NCBI RefSeq assembly: GCF_900176335.1
Contig: NZ_FWXW01000002.1
Coordinates: forward strand, 186,001 to 250,000
DNA length: 64,000 nt
Origin: Papillibacter cinnamivorans DSM 12816
GTDB taxonomy: Bacteria; Bacillota; Clostridia; Oscillospirales; Oscillospiraceae
Reading direction: 5' to 3'
Shown here: one piece after another, positions 17,183 through 25,049 of the stretch
Position numbering within the stretch: position 1 is the stretch's first letter
How the letters are laid out: each line of letters starts with the position of its first letter
The notes under the pieces: model-generated
Seen by the model: only the letters and a program-made list of their open reading frames with translations
The model's database searches: none
Told to the model about the DNA's origin: nothing
Position numbers and translations under genes: made by a program

Positions 17183-17767
17183 TCACCCTCGGATCCCGGG
17201 CCGGATGGTTTCCTTTTCCGTAATCACCGCGTCCACCCTGCGGTCGTGCTCCAGCCTGACCAGACGCTCCCGGAGAAAAATCCCCCTGCACAGGCCAGCT
17301 GAAAAAGCGGAGCTTTTTTGAAGATACCGGTCGTAATATCCCCCGCCCCGTCCCAGACGGAACCCCTCTCTGTCAAAGCAGAGGGCGGGGACCAGAATAA
17401 AATCCATGGCGTCCGGAGGAAGGTTTGGCGATTGCTGTCCCGGCTCCAGTATGCCGAAGCGGCCCGGCCGCAGTTCTTCCGGAGAACAAATGAGCCTTGC
17501 CTCCATTTCTCCGCCCCCCCGGCACAGGGGAACGGCCGCCCGCTTCCCCGCCGCCAGCAGTTCCGGGATCAGCATCGCGGTATTCGGCTCGGCGCCGGTA
17601 CCCACATAGAGAAAGACGACGGAAGCCTCCCGGAATTCCCGAAGCTCCCGGAGCCGGGCAAAAAGCTCCCCGTCGCTGCGCTCTCGGGTTTTGTCGTCTA
17701 TCTTTTCCTGCTCAAAAACAAGCCGCCTGCGCAGGACGGCTTTTTCTTTTTCAGTCGCGTCGTGCAC
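17183..17767 (-). CDS. 5-formyltetrahydrofolate cyclo-ligase
   Basis: This is a 194-residue ATP-dependent enzyme that converts 5-formyl-THF to 5,10-methenyl-THF in folate metabolism. The family signature GRGGGYYDRYL (about residues 141-151) and FILVPALCFDREGFRLG before it are intact, and the basic N-terminus (KAVLRRRL) is typical. Translation starts at GTG with a weak ribosome site, inside the last 17 nt of the tmk-like gene, which implies coupling. Confidence 0.93.
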   Translation of the reverse strand: MHDATEKEKAVLRRRLVFEQEKIDDKTRERSDGELFARLRELREFREASVVFLYVGTGAEPNTAMLIPELLAAGKRAAVPLCRGGGEMEARLICSPEELRPGRFGILEPGQQSPNLPPDAMDFILVPALCFDREGFRLGRGGGYYDRYLQKSSAFSAGLCRGIFLRERLVRLEHDRRVDAVITEKETIRPGIRG

Positions 17768-18443
17768 CGCCCGATGTCACTCCTTTTTCCTTCACCAGGG
17801 CATAGATCTCCTCGTGAATATCCTCCGGAGTCCTGAGGATAGCGCCCGGCGCGCATTCGATCCGCACCCAGCCGCAGTAGGCGGCCGCCTGGAGAGCGGC
17901 CTGCCTGCACCGGGCGAGGTATCCCTCGTCCAGCTCGTGGATGTCTCCCTTGGTGCCCGTTGCCCGCTCGCGGCTGCGCAGCATGGAAACCGCCGCCTCG
18001 GTGGGCATATCGAGAAAAAGTACCAGATCTGGCCTGGGCAGTTCCAGCAGCCGGTATTCAAAATCAAAAAGCCACCGGAAGAATTCTTCCCGCTCGCCGG
18101 CGTCCGCCTTTGCTCCCTGGTGCACCGCGTTGGAAGTGGTGTACCGGTCGGCCAGCACCAGCCCGCCCTTCCGGTAGTATTCCCCCCAGACCTTTTTATA
18201 GGAGGCATACCGGTCCACCGCGTAAAAGGTGGAGGCGGCGTAGGCGTTCACGTCCGACGGGTGTTTCCCGAATTCTCCGTTTAAATACATCCGCAGCAGG
18301 GCGGAAGAAGGTTCCGAATACTGCGGAAATATGAGTTTCTGAAATTCTGTTTTCTCCTCCTCCAGCCGCCGGCACAGCCGTGCGAACTGGGTGGATTTTC
18401 CCGAACCGTCGGTCCCCTCGAAAACGATTAGCTTACCTGCCAT
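17751..18443 (-). CDS. tmk: Thymidylate kinase-like P-loop kinase
   Basis: This 230-residue protein phosphorylates dTMP to dTDP if its assignment is right. The P-loop is FEGTDGSGKST (residues 8-18). The substrate region has LADRYTTSN (DR motif), and an Arg-rich LID-like stretch (MLRSRERATGTKGD) follows. It is slightly longer than the classic 205-215. It sits in tagA-tmk-fthC with a 16-nt gap to tagA. No other dTMP kinase is visible in the window, so a second copy elsewhere cannot be excluded. Confidence 0.88.
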   Translation of the reverse strand: MAGKLIVFEGTDGSGKSTQFARLCRRLEEEKTEFQKLIFPQYSEPSSALLRMYLNGEFGKHPSDVNAYAASTFYAVDRYASYKKVWGEYYRKGGLVLADRYTTSNAVHQGAKADAGEREEFFRWLFDFEYRLLELPRPDLVLFLDMPTEAAVSMLRSRERATGTKGDIHELDEGYLARCRQAALQAAAYCGWVRIECAPGAILRTPEDIHEEIYALVKEKGVTSGGARRD

Positions 18444-18459
18444 GCGGCCTTCTCCTCCG

Positions 18460-19185
18460 TCACCGGTCGTTTCCCCGTCCCCCCGCGATTACCGCCAGCA
18501 GGAACAGTGGGAGCTTCGCCATGCGCCCGATGCGCCTGGGTTCTTTTAAAAGGCGGTAGAACCATTCCAGGCCCAGCCGGATCATGAACTCCGGCGCCCG
18601 GGAGGCCTCTCCCGCGAATACGTCCAGAGACCCTCCCAGCCCCACGAGAAGGCTCGCCTGAAGAGCGTTTCGGTTTTTGCGCATCCAGAGCTCCTGCTTC
18701 GGAGCGCCCAGGCATACGAAAACCGCCTGCGCGCCGCTTTCGTTGATCCGCGCGACAACGGGTCCGTCGTCCTTAAAATATCCGTCAGCCGTGCCGGCGA
18801 TGATCAGGCCGGGATTGGCGGTTCGGAGGGCCTCGGCCGCCCTTTCCGCGATACCGGGCTTTGCCCCCAGAAGAAACAGGCTCCTGCCCTCTTCGGCCAG
18901 GACCGCCGTCAGCCGTACGGCGAAATCGATTCCCGCCGTCTTGCCCTTCAGCGGCCGGCCCAGAATCCTGGAAGCGTAGACGATGCCGATTCCGTCCGGC
19001 AGCACCAGATCCGCCCCGTTCACGGCTTCTGCCAGGGCTCTGTCCGTCCTGCACATATATACGATCTCCGGATTGGGCGTGACCACGCAGTGACTCCCGC
19101 CCTCGGCGAGAAATCCCCGGGCGGCGGATACCGCCTCGTCCAGAGTCACGTTGTCGAATCCCACGTCCAGTATTCCGATCCTCAA
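18460..19185 (-). CDS. tagA: WecG/TagA/CpsF glycosyltransferase
   Basis: This is a 241-residue membrane-associated GT26 enzyme that adds N-acetylmannosamine, or a similar sugar, to an undecaprenyl-linked acceptor in wall teichoic acid or polysaccharide assembly. The conserved text includes VVTPNPEIVYMCR, LVLPDGIGIVYASR, LFLLGAKPG and VCLGAPKQELWM, with GGSLDVFAGEASRAPEFM near the C-terminus. It starts at TTG after a G-rich site and is the first gene of a three-gene set. The acceptor and sugar cannot be read from sequence. Confidence 0.9.
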   Translation of the reverse strand: MRIGILDVGFDNVTLDEAVSAARGFLAEGGSHCVVTPNPEIVYMCRTDRALAEAVNGADLVLPDGIGIVYASRILGRPLKGKTAGIDFAVRLTAVLAEEGRSLFLLGAKPGIAERAAEALRTANPGLIIAGTADGYFKDDGPVVARINESGAQAVFVCLGAPKQELWMRKNRNALQASLLVGLGGSLDVFAGEASRAPEFMIRLGLEWFYRLLKEPRRIGRMAKLPLFLLAVIAGGRGNDR

Positions 19186-19333
19186 GCTTCCGCCCCCGTG
19201 CGCTTCCCCGCAGCATCCTTGCCGGGCGCGCGCTGTCTTTATAATTTGTCAAGACATTTTACCATATACCGCCCGGAATGTCCATGGACATTCGCCGAAA
19301 ACAAAACCGGGCAAAAAAACTTCGTCCTGCCTG

Positions 19334-19363
19334 TTGACAAAACGGGCCTCCGTCCTGTATAAT
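19334..19363 (+). promoter_or_regulatory. Promoter of the first Phe T-box unit
   Basis: TTGACA at 19334-19339 and TATAAT at 19358-19363 are both perfect consensus, with an 18-nt spacer. They drive the T-box leader that starts a few nucleotides later. Confidence 0.88.
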
Positions 19364-19380
19364 GCACTTTAACAGCACAA

Positions 19381-19656
19381 AGTGTAAAAGTGATGACCAG
19401 GAAGCAGTAGAAACGAAATCGGCCCACAGAGAGTTCCCGGACGGTGCGAGGGGCGGGCGCGGCGTTTTGAATTCACCCTGCGAGCTGCCCATACGAGGGG
19501 GTCTCCCAAGGATGGTGCCGGAGCTTCGTCCGTTATCGCGAGAGGGTATGCTTTTTGTATACCCGTCAAGGCCGGCGCCGCGAGGCGGCGGCAAACCGAG
19601 GTGGTACCACGGGCATGGATCTCGTCCTCCGATTGTTTCGGAGGGCGTTTTTGTTT
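19381..19656 (+). promoter_or_regulatory. T-box riboswitch, predicted Phe specifier (first copy)
   Basis: This is a full T-box leader. It has the Stem I start AAGTGATGACCAGG, the AGAGAGTT motif, and the specifier loop reading TGAA-TTC-ACC with TTC at 19472-19474 (Phe). The antiterminator is GAGGTGGTACCACGG (19598-19612). The TGGT bulge pairs with an ACCA end, matching the A73 of tRNA-Phe. The terminator (19623-19656) has CCTCCGA/TCGGAGG arms and a T-run. Uncharged tRNA-Phe should allow read-through into the binding-protein gene. The specifier was placed by eye against known leaders. Confidence 0.85.
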
Positions 19657-19775
19657 TGCATGGCAAATCGGTTCATTCCATCTGCCGCTCGGGCAGCTGC
19701 CTGAGAGCATCGCCGCGGTCCTCGGTTCCCTTTTGGTAGTTTGAATTTGGGTAAAGAAATGAAGGAGGAAAAGAA

Positions 19776-20798
19776 ATGAAAAAGACATCCCGGCTCTTAG
19801 CGCTCTCTCTTGCTCTGGCCATGGTGCTGGCCCTGGCGGGCTGCACCTCCGGCGGAAGCACCGCCACGGCCACCCCCACCGCCACCCCCGCGCCCACGGA
19901 ACAGGCAAGCTTCTCCGTTGGCATCATTCAGTACGTGGAGCACGCCGCCCTGGATGCTTCCCGGGAGGGCTTCGTACAGGCTCTGGCGGACAACGGCTAT
20001 GTGGAAGGTCAGAACCTGACCCTGGACCTGCAGAACGCCCAGGCCGACCAGAATAACCTCAAGACCATCAGCCAGCGCTTTGTCAACAACAAGGTGGACC
20101 TGATCCTTGCCATAGCCACCCCCGCGGCCCAGGCCATGGCTTCCGAAACCACCGAGATCCCGATTCTGGGCACCGCTATCACCGACTACGTGGCTGCCAA
20201 GCTCGTCGACTCCAACGAGGCCCCCGGGGGCAACGTCTCCGGCACCACCGATATGAACCCCGTCAAGGAACAGATCGACCTGCTGGTCAAGCTGGTGCCC
20301 GATGTTAAAACCGTTGGAATCCTTTATACCTCCAGCGAAGACAACTCCGTGGTTCAGGCCAACATGGTCAAGGAAGCCTGCGAGGCTCTGAACCTCGCCG
20401 TGGAGGAGGCCACCGTCACCTCCGTCAACGACGTGCAGCAGGCGGCCCAGTCTTTGGTGGGCAAAGTGGACGCTATCTACATCCCCACGGATAACATCCT
20501 GGCCTCCGCCATGCCTGTTGTCTCCACCGTGACCAACGAAGCCAAGATCCCCACCATCTGCGGCGAATCCAACATGGTACTGGCCGGCGGCCTTGCCACC
20601 CTTGGCATCAACTACTATAACCTGGGCTACCAGACCGGCGAGATGGCTGTCCGCCTCTTCAAGGGCGAGGCAAAAATCTCCGAGATGCCCATCGAGTCTC
20701 TCACCAACTATGATTTCACCATCAACGGCGAAGTGGCCAAGACCATCGGCGTCACCATTCCCGAGGATCTGCAGCAGTATGTCGTAAATCCCTCCTGA
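19776..20798 (+). CDS. ABC importer substrate-binding lipoprotein
   Basis: This is a 340-residue binding protein of the ABC_sub_bind (PF04392-like) type. The signal peptide is followed by a lipobox ALAGC (Cys about residue 23) and a low-complexity TATPTATPAPT linker, so it is anchored outside the membrane. The mature part begins FSVGIIQYVEHAALD, typical of the TrpX-like branch of aromatic amino acid importers. A T-box upstream senses tRNA-Phe by my reading. The permease and ATPase follow after a separate promoter and a second T-box. Phenylalanine or a related aromatic compound is the likely ligand. Confidence 0.9.
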   Translation: MKKTSRLLALSLALAMVLALAGCTSGGSTATATPTATPAPTEQASFSVGIIQYVEHAALDASREGFVQALADNGYVEGQNLTLDLQNAQADQNNLKTISQRFVNNKVDLILAIATPAAQAMASETTEIPILGTAITDYVAAKLVDSNEAPGGNVSGTTDMNPVKEQIDLLVKLVPDVKTVGILYTSSEDNSVVQANMVKEACEALNLAVEEATVTSVNDVQQAAQSLVGKVDAIYIPTDNILASAMPVVSTVTNEAKIPTICGESNMVLAGGLATLGINYYNLGYQTGEMAVRLFKGEAKISEMPIESLTNYDFTINGEVAKTIGVTIPEDLQQYVVNPS

Positions 20799-20834
20799 CG
20801 GGGAAACCGGAAATTTCAGCCGGAATATAGACCT

Positions 20835-20867
20835 AAAACGCCCGGGCCGTGAGGTCCGGGCGTTTTT
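20835..20867 (+). terminator. Intrinsic terminator after the binding-protein gene
   Basis: AAAACGCCCGG pairs with CCGGGCGTTTT, ending in a T-run (20863-20867). It closes the first transcription unit of the importer. Confidence 0.88.
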
Positions 20868-20917
20868 CCGGCAGTTCTTTCCGTCTCTTTTACTCTTTGC
20901 ACCGGCAGAGAAAACGG

Positions 20918-20946
20918 TTGACATTCCGCCTGCAAACCGATATAAT
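20918..20946 (+). promoter_or_regulatory. Promoter of the second Phe T-box unit
   Basis: TTGACA (20918-20923) and TATAAT (20941-20946) have a 17-nt spacer: a perfect housekeeping promoter inside the importer locus. Confidence 0.92.
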
Positions 20947-20952
20947 GCTAAG

Positions 20953-21237
20953 CAAATGTAAAAGCGATGATCGGGAGCAAGTAGGTGCGGCGCGCCCCTT
21001 TCAGAGAGTTTCCGGCCGGTGCGAGGAAACGGGGGAACCGCGCGGAATTCGTCCCGTACGCTGCGCGCTGAATGCCTTTGGGCAAGTAGGCTGCCGCCGG
21101 TCTCCGTCCGTTATCGCGGCAGGGCAGTTCTGCCCGCTGAGGTTGCCGCCGCAAGACGGCGACAAACCGAGGTGGTACCACGGGTATCTGGCGCCCGTCC
21201 TCTGATGGATTGTTGGGGGGACGGGTGTTTTCATTTG
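20953..21237 (+). promoter_or_regulatory. T-box riboswitch, predicted Phe specifier (second copy)
   Basis: It has the same layout as the first copy: AAATGTAAAAGCGATGA start, CAGAGAGTTT, then GGAA-TTC-GTCC with TTC at 21048-21050 (Phe). The antiterminator GAGGTGGTACCACGG (21169-21183) is identical to the first copy. The terminator (CCCGTCC/GGACGGG plus GTGTTTT) follows at about 21191-21237. It controls the permease and ATPase genes. The antiterminators match exactly while Stem I sequences have diverged, which suggests an old duplication. Confidence 0.85.
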
Positions 21238-21352
21238 CCCGGGCGCTTCGGTTTCCTCCGGGTTTTTATTTCCGTTATCCACGCGGCGGTGGCGCCGCCA
21301 TGAGGGGCCGGATAGATTCCGGTATGCATTGAAAAGGGTTGGGTGGAGCGAA

Positions 21353-22255
21353 ATGATTCTGATTCTGCAGGGCGCCGTCTCTTTGGGCCTTCTTTGGGCC
21401 GTGATGACCATCGGCGTATTCATTACATACCGCATTCTGGACTATGCCGACCTCACCGTGGAGGGAAGCATAACCACGGGTGCATCTGTGGCTGCGACTC
21501 TCATCTCCGGCGGATGGAATCCCTATGCGGCCACCTTCTTGGCCATGATAAGCGGTATGGTGGCGGGCCTGGCTACGGGGCTCCTGCATACCAAGCTGAA
21601 AATCCCGCCGCTTCTTTCCGGTATCCTCAGTATGATCGCTCTGTACTCCATCAATCTTCGGATCATGGGAAAGGCAAACATCTCCCTTTTGAAAACCGAT
21701 ACGATTTACACTCCCTTCATCAACCTGGGCCTCGGCAGCCGCAATGCGGTGATTTTATTCGGCCTGATCTGCGTTGTTATCCTGATTGCGCTGCTGTATT
21801 GGTTTTTCGGTACGGAAATCGGATGCGCCATCCGGGCCACGGGCAACAACCCCAACATGATCCGGGCTCAGGGAGTCAACACCGACAGCACCAAGATCCT
21901 GGGGCTGGTCATCAGCAACGGCCTGGTGGCTCTGGCCGGCGCCCTCATCGCCCAGTATCAGAGCTTTTCCGACGTGGGCATGGGGATCGGCTCCATCGTC
22001 ATCGGCCTTGCCTCCGTCATCATCGGCGAGGTTCTCTTCGGGACCCGCAACTTCCTGAATACTCTGATTTCTCTTGTCCTGGGCGCCATCACCTACCGGG
22101 TTATCATCGCCCTGGTTCTGGAAATGGGTATGCGGCCCACCGACCTGCGTCTCTTCACAGCCATCACCGTAACCGTCGCCCTTTCTCTCCCCCTGTTCCG
22201 CGGATATCTGAATACCTTTATCCGATCCGCGAAGAATGAGAAAGGAGGTGCTTGA
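21353..22255 (+). CDS. ABC importer permease
   Basis: This is a roughly 300-residue inner-membrane permease of the branched-chain/BPD_transp_2 class, with about eight hydrophobic segments. Examples are ILILQGAVSLGLLWAVMTIG and VIIGEVLFGTRNFLNTLIS. The ATG at 21353 follows GGTGGAG at 5-7 nt; a TTG 24 nt earlier has no ribosome site. It carries the substrate bound by the upstream lipoprotein. The ATPase gene starts 1 nt after its stop. Confidence 0.9.
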   Translation: MILILQGAVSLGLLWAVMTIGVFITYRILDYADLTVEGSITTGASVAATLISGGWNPYAATFLAMISGMVAGLATGLLHTKLKIPPLLSGILSMIALYSINLRIMGKANISLLKTDTIYTPFINLGLGSRNAVILFGLICVVILIALLYWFFGTEIGCAIRATGNNPNMIRAQGVNTDSTKILGLVISNGLVALAGALIAQYQSFSDVGMGIGSIVIGLASVIIGEVLFGTRNFLNTLISLVLGAITYRVIIALVLEMGMRPTDLRLFTAITVTVALSLPLFRGYLNTFIRSAKNEKGGA

Positions 22256-22256
22256 C

Positions 22257-23051
22257 ATGCTTACCGTAACGAACCTCCGCAAGACCTTCAACGCCGGCAC
22301 CATCAATGAAAAAACCGCCCTGGACGGCGTCAGCCTCCAGCTGGAGGAGGGAGATTTCGTCACCGTCATCGGCGGCAACGGCTCCGGCAAGTCCACCCTT
22401 CTCAATTGCGTCGCCGGGGTTCACTATGTGGACAGCGGCACAATTATGATTGACGGCGTCAACGTGACCAAACTTCCCGAATACCGCCGTGCCCGTCTTC
22501 TTGGCCGCGTCTTTCAGGACCCCATGATGGGCACTGCAGCCAACATGGGTATCGAGGAAAATCTGGCTCTGGCTTATCGCCGGGGGCAGCGGCGCGGCCT
22601 CGGCTGGGGCATCTCCAACAAGGAGCGGGAGCTCTACCAAAAGCTCCTCAAACCCCTGGACCTGGGCCTGGAAAACCGGCTTTCCGCCAAGGTTGGCCTT
22701 CTCTCCGGCGGCCAGCGCCAGGCCCTCACTCTGTTAATGGCGACATTGAAGAAACCCAAGCTGCTTCTTCTGGATGAACACACGGCCGCCCTGGACCCTA
22801 AAACGGCCGCAACGGTTCTGGATATGAGCGAGCGCATCGTCCGGGAAAATAACCTCACCACCATGATGGTGACCCACAACATGCGCGACGCCATCCGCCA
22901 CGGCAACCGCCTTATCATGATGTACGAGGGAAAGGTCGTCGTGGACATTTCCGGCGAGGAAAAAAAATGCCTCAAGGTGGACGATCTCCTGGCCAAGTTC
23001 CAGCAGGTCAGCGGTGACGACGAGGTCAACGACCGCATGCTTCTGTCGTAA
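22257..23051 (+). CDS. ABC importer ATPase
   Basis: This is a 264-residue cytoplasmic ATPase that powers the importer. Walker A is GGNGSGKST, the signature motif is LSGGQRQALTLL, Walker B is LLLLDEHTAALDP, and a switch His lies in MMVTHNMRDA. The start at 22257 has AAAGGAGG at ideal spacing; the in-frame start at 22236 does not. It closes the importer unit, followed by a strong terminator. Confidence 0.93.
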   Translation: MLTVTNLRKTFNAGTINEKTALDGVSLQLEEGDFVTVIGGNGSGKSTLLNCVAGVHYVDSGTIMIDGVNVTKLPEYRRARLLGRVFQDPMMGTAANMGIEENLALAYRRGQRRGLGWGISNKERELYQKLLKPLDLGLENRLSAKVGLLSGGQRQALTLLMATLKKPKLLLLDEHTAALDPKTAATVLDMSERIVRENNLTTMMVTHNMRDAIRHGNRLIMMYEGKVVVDISGEEKKCLKVDDLLAKFQQVSGDDEVNDRMLLS

Positions 23052-23059
23052 AATAAAAG

Positions 23060-23082
23060 CGCAGCCGCAAGGCTGCGTTTTT
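23060..23082 (+). terminator. Terminator of the ABC importer
   Basis: CGCAGCC-gcaa-GGCTGCG followed by TTTTT, 9 nt past the ATPase stop. Confidence 0.92.
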
Positions 23083-23228
23083 GCGCTTTAATAATAGAAT
23101 TTCCGGTCTTGCAGAGCTTTCGCCGCAGGCAAAAAATTTTGATCCGTGTGCACCGGAGCATGCGCCTGGGGAGTCCGCCGCTGTCTGCGGCTTAGTATCT
23201 GTGAGGGGCTGTGTCCCCCCGGGATGTT

Positions 23229-23948
23229 TCATACCTGGGACAGAATTTCCCCGATCTTCCCTTCCATTATGTAGTCCGCGCCGCTGTCGCTGAGGGTGGG
23301 CGTCTTGTTGATGATCACCAGCTTATCGCCGGAATAATACCGGATGAGGCCCGCCGCGGGGTACACCACCAGAGAAGTTCCCCCCACGATGAGAAGGTCC
23401 GCCTTGGAAATCGCCCTAGCCGCTTTGTTCATCACTTCCCCGTCCAGCACCTCCTCGTATAGCACCACGTCGGGCCGCACCATTCCGCCGCAGGCGCATC
23501 GGGGGACTATATCCGGCGAGCGGAGCACATAGTCGAGATCGTATTTCTTCCCGCACCTGACGCAGTAGTTCCGGTGCACCGAACCGTGCAGCTCATACAC
23601 GTTGCGGCTTCCCGCCGCCTGATGGAGCCCGTCGATGTTCTGGGTCACCACCGCGCTGAGCTTTCCCTCCCGCTCCCACTGGGCAAGCTTCAGATGGGCC
23701 GCGTTGGGCCTGGCGTCGGTAAAAATCATCTTTTCCCTGTAAAAACGGAAGAATTCCTCCGGACGGTTTTCAAAAAAGGTGTGGCTCAGCATGACCTCCG
23801 GCGGATAGGCGTACTTCTGGCTGTACAGGCCGTCCACGCTGCGGAAATCCGGAATGCCGCTCTCGGTGGAGACCCCCGCTCCCCCGAAAAAGACGATATT
23901 CCCGCTGGACTCCACCAGCTCGCGGAGTACTTTCACCGTGTTTTCCAA
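23229..23948 (-). CDS. Sir2-family NAD-dependent deacylase
   Basis: This is a 239-residue cytoplasmic sirtuin that removes acyl groups from lysines using NAD. It has GAGVSTESGIPDFRS (about residues 24-38) and the catalytic TQNIDGLH. The zinc pairs are CVRCGKK and PRCACGG, followed by VGGTSLVVYPAAG. The TTG at 23948 has AGGAGGG upstream; the longer in-frame extension runs through the divergent gene and is not plausible. It is divergent from an ArsC-fold gene only 39 nt away, so the two must share or overlap control sequence. Confidence 0.9.
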   Translation of the reverse strand: MENTVKVLRELVESSGNIVFFGGAGVSTESGIPDFRSVDGLYSQKYAYPPEVMLSHTFFENRPEEFFRFYREKMIFTDARPNAAHLKLAQWEREGKLSAVVTQNIDGLHQAAGSRNVYELHGSVHRNYCVRCGKKYDLDYVLRSPDIVPRCACGGMVRPDVVLYEEVLDGEVMNKAARAISKADLLIVGGTSLVVYPAAGLIRYYSGDKLVIINKTPTLSDSGADYIMEGKIGEILSQV

Positions 23949-23987
23949 CTGGATCCCTCCTGACTTTGATGCGAAAGAGGCAGTGCC

Positions 23988-24323
23988 GTGAACATTCAGA
24001 TTTTCGGTTCCTCCAAATCCTTCGACAGCAAAAAAGCCGAGCGCTGGTTCAAAGAGCGCGGCATCCGTTATCAGTATATCGACCTTCCCCGCTATGGCAT
24101 GAGCCGCCGGGAGCTGGAAAGTGTCCGGGTCAAAGTGGGCCTGGAGGAGCTGATAAACCGCAAGTCCCGGGAATACGAGGAACTTTTTATCCAGTATATC
24201 ACACCCGGGGCCGCGGAGGAAAAGATTTTTGAAAACCCGGGGCTGCTGAATGTCCCCATCGTCCGCAACGGACGGGAAGCCACTGTGGGGTATCGTCCCG
24301 AAATTTGGAACACCTGGTATTGA
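23988..24323 (+). CDS. ArsC/Spx-fold protein lacking the catalytic cysteine
   Basis: This is a 111-residue thioredoxin-like protein of the ArsC/Spx group, recognised by IQIFGSSKSFDSKKAERW and VPIVRNGREATVGYRPEIW. In ArsC and Spx the N-terminal loop carries an essential Cys (CxxS or CxxC); here it reads SSKSFDSKK and the whole protein has no Cys. It is therefore unlikely to reduce arsenate. A binding role, such as contact with RNA polymerase, is possible but unproven. Start is GTG after AGAGG. Confidence 0.82.
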   Translation: MNIQIFGSSKSFDSKKAERWFKERGIRYQYIDLPRYGMSRRELESVRVKVGLEELINRKSREYEELFIQYITPGAAEEKIFENPGLLNVPIVRNGREATVGYRPEIWNTWY

Positions 24324-24394
24324 GTCCCTGATTAGTATTCCAGTTTGCAGGATATCCGTCGCTTCCTGCAATTTTCCGGCGCCGTTGTTCATGA

Positions 24395-24434
24395 GCCGCT
24401 TTAAATGCTTTTATTGCATTCGAGGCGGTTTTTC
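24395..24434 (+). terminator. Weak terminator after the ArsC-fold gene
   Basis: Interrupted stem: CCGC and AATGC pair with GCATT and GCGG across an internal loop, followed by TTTTT. Beyond it, 24435-24690 is AT-rich with no supported gene. Confidence 0.45.
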
Positions 24435-24690
24435 CATGCCGCGCAGAAGGCTTTCCCATTCTCTCGTTTCTTCTTCCAGCTGCATTTGCCGTTTCTTCTT
24501 CATTTGCAATTTCTACAATTTTCGACATTCATTTTCCAGGGATATGTTTCCTTTTTCCACGTTGGCCAATATGGTGGTTCGATATTACATATATGATATT
24601 AATACTATAAAATAATTGCATAAAACTGAGTTTGTTCATAAATATGAGCATGATTGTTAAAAAATAATCATTGAATTTCCTCCTATTTTA

Positions 24691-24719
24691 TTTACATATC
24701 ATATATCCTGTGCTACACT
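24691..24719 (+). promoter_or_regulatory. Candidate promoter of the fatty-acid permease
   Basis: TTTACA (24691-24696) and TACACT (24714-24719) with 17-nt spacing. This would give a leader of about 325 nt before the ATG at 25050. The leader contains a GAGGAGGGG site with a short 37-codon frame starting at GTG 24741 and ending at a TAG. I do not recognise it and it may be a remnant or an upstream ORF. Confidence 0.45.
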
Positions 24720-25049
24720 TTCTATAACCGCAGAGGAGGGGGTGAATATCCGTTTGCAAGGCATAGCGTGTGTCTTGCATTTTTTCTATCTGAAAATGAT
24801 CGTATATAAAGGAGGAAGGAAAATCATCCTGCACAGTTTCCAATCGGTCGACAGTCCTTAGGCATACGGCCGTTTGCGGGATATCAGCGGGGTCGGTGCC
24901 CCTGTTGCAAATGCAAGACGGCTGGCAAAATGGGTGACGGCGGAAATTCACTGAAGCAGAAATTCCGTTTATGGATGATGGGTCCTGAATATGGTTTCTA
25001 TCAAATCATGCAACCTTTGGCTACACTAATTGGATAGAAAGAAGGAATA

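Noticed and set aside
19190-21240. CRISPR or tandem repeat, suggested by two similar leaders
   Set aside because: The similarity is fully explained by two T-box leaders 1.5 kb apart with diverged stems.
24741-24854. A 37-codon gene starting at GTG in the permease leader
   Set aside because: Ribosome site is too close to the GTG and the product is not recognisable. Kept only as a note in the leader feature.
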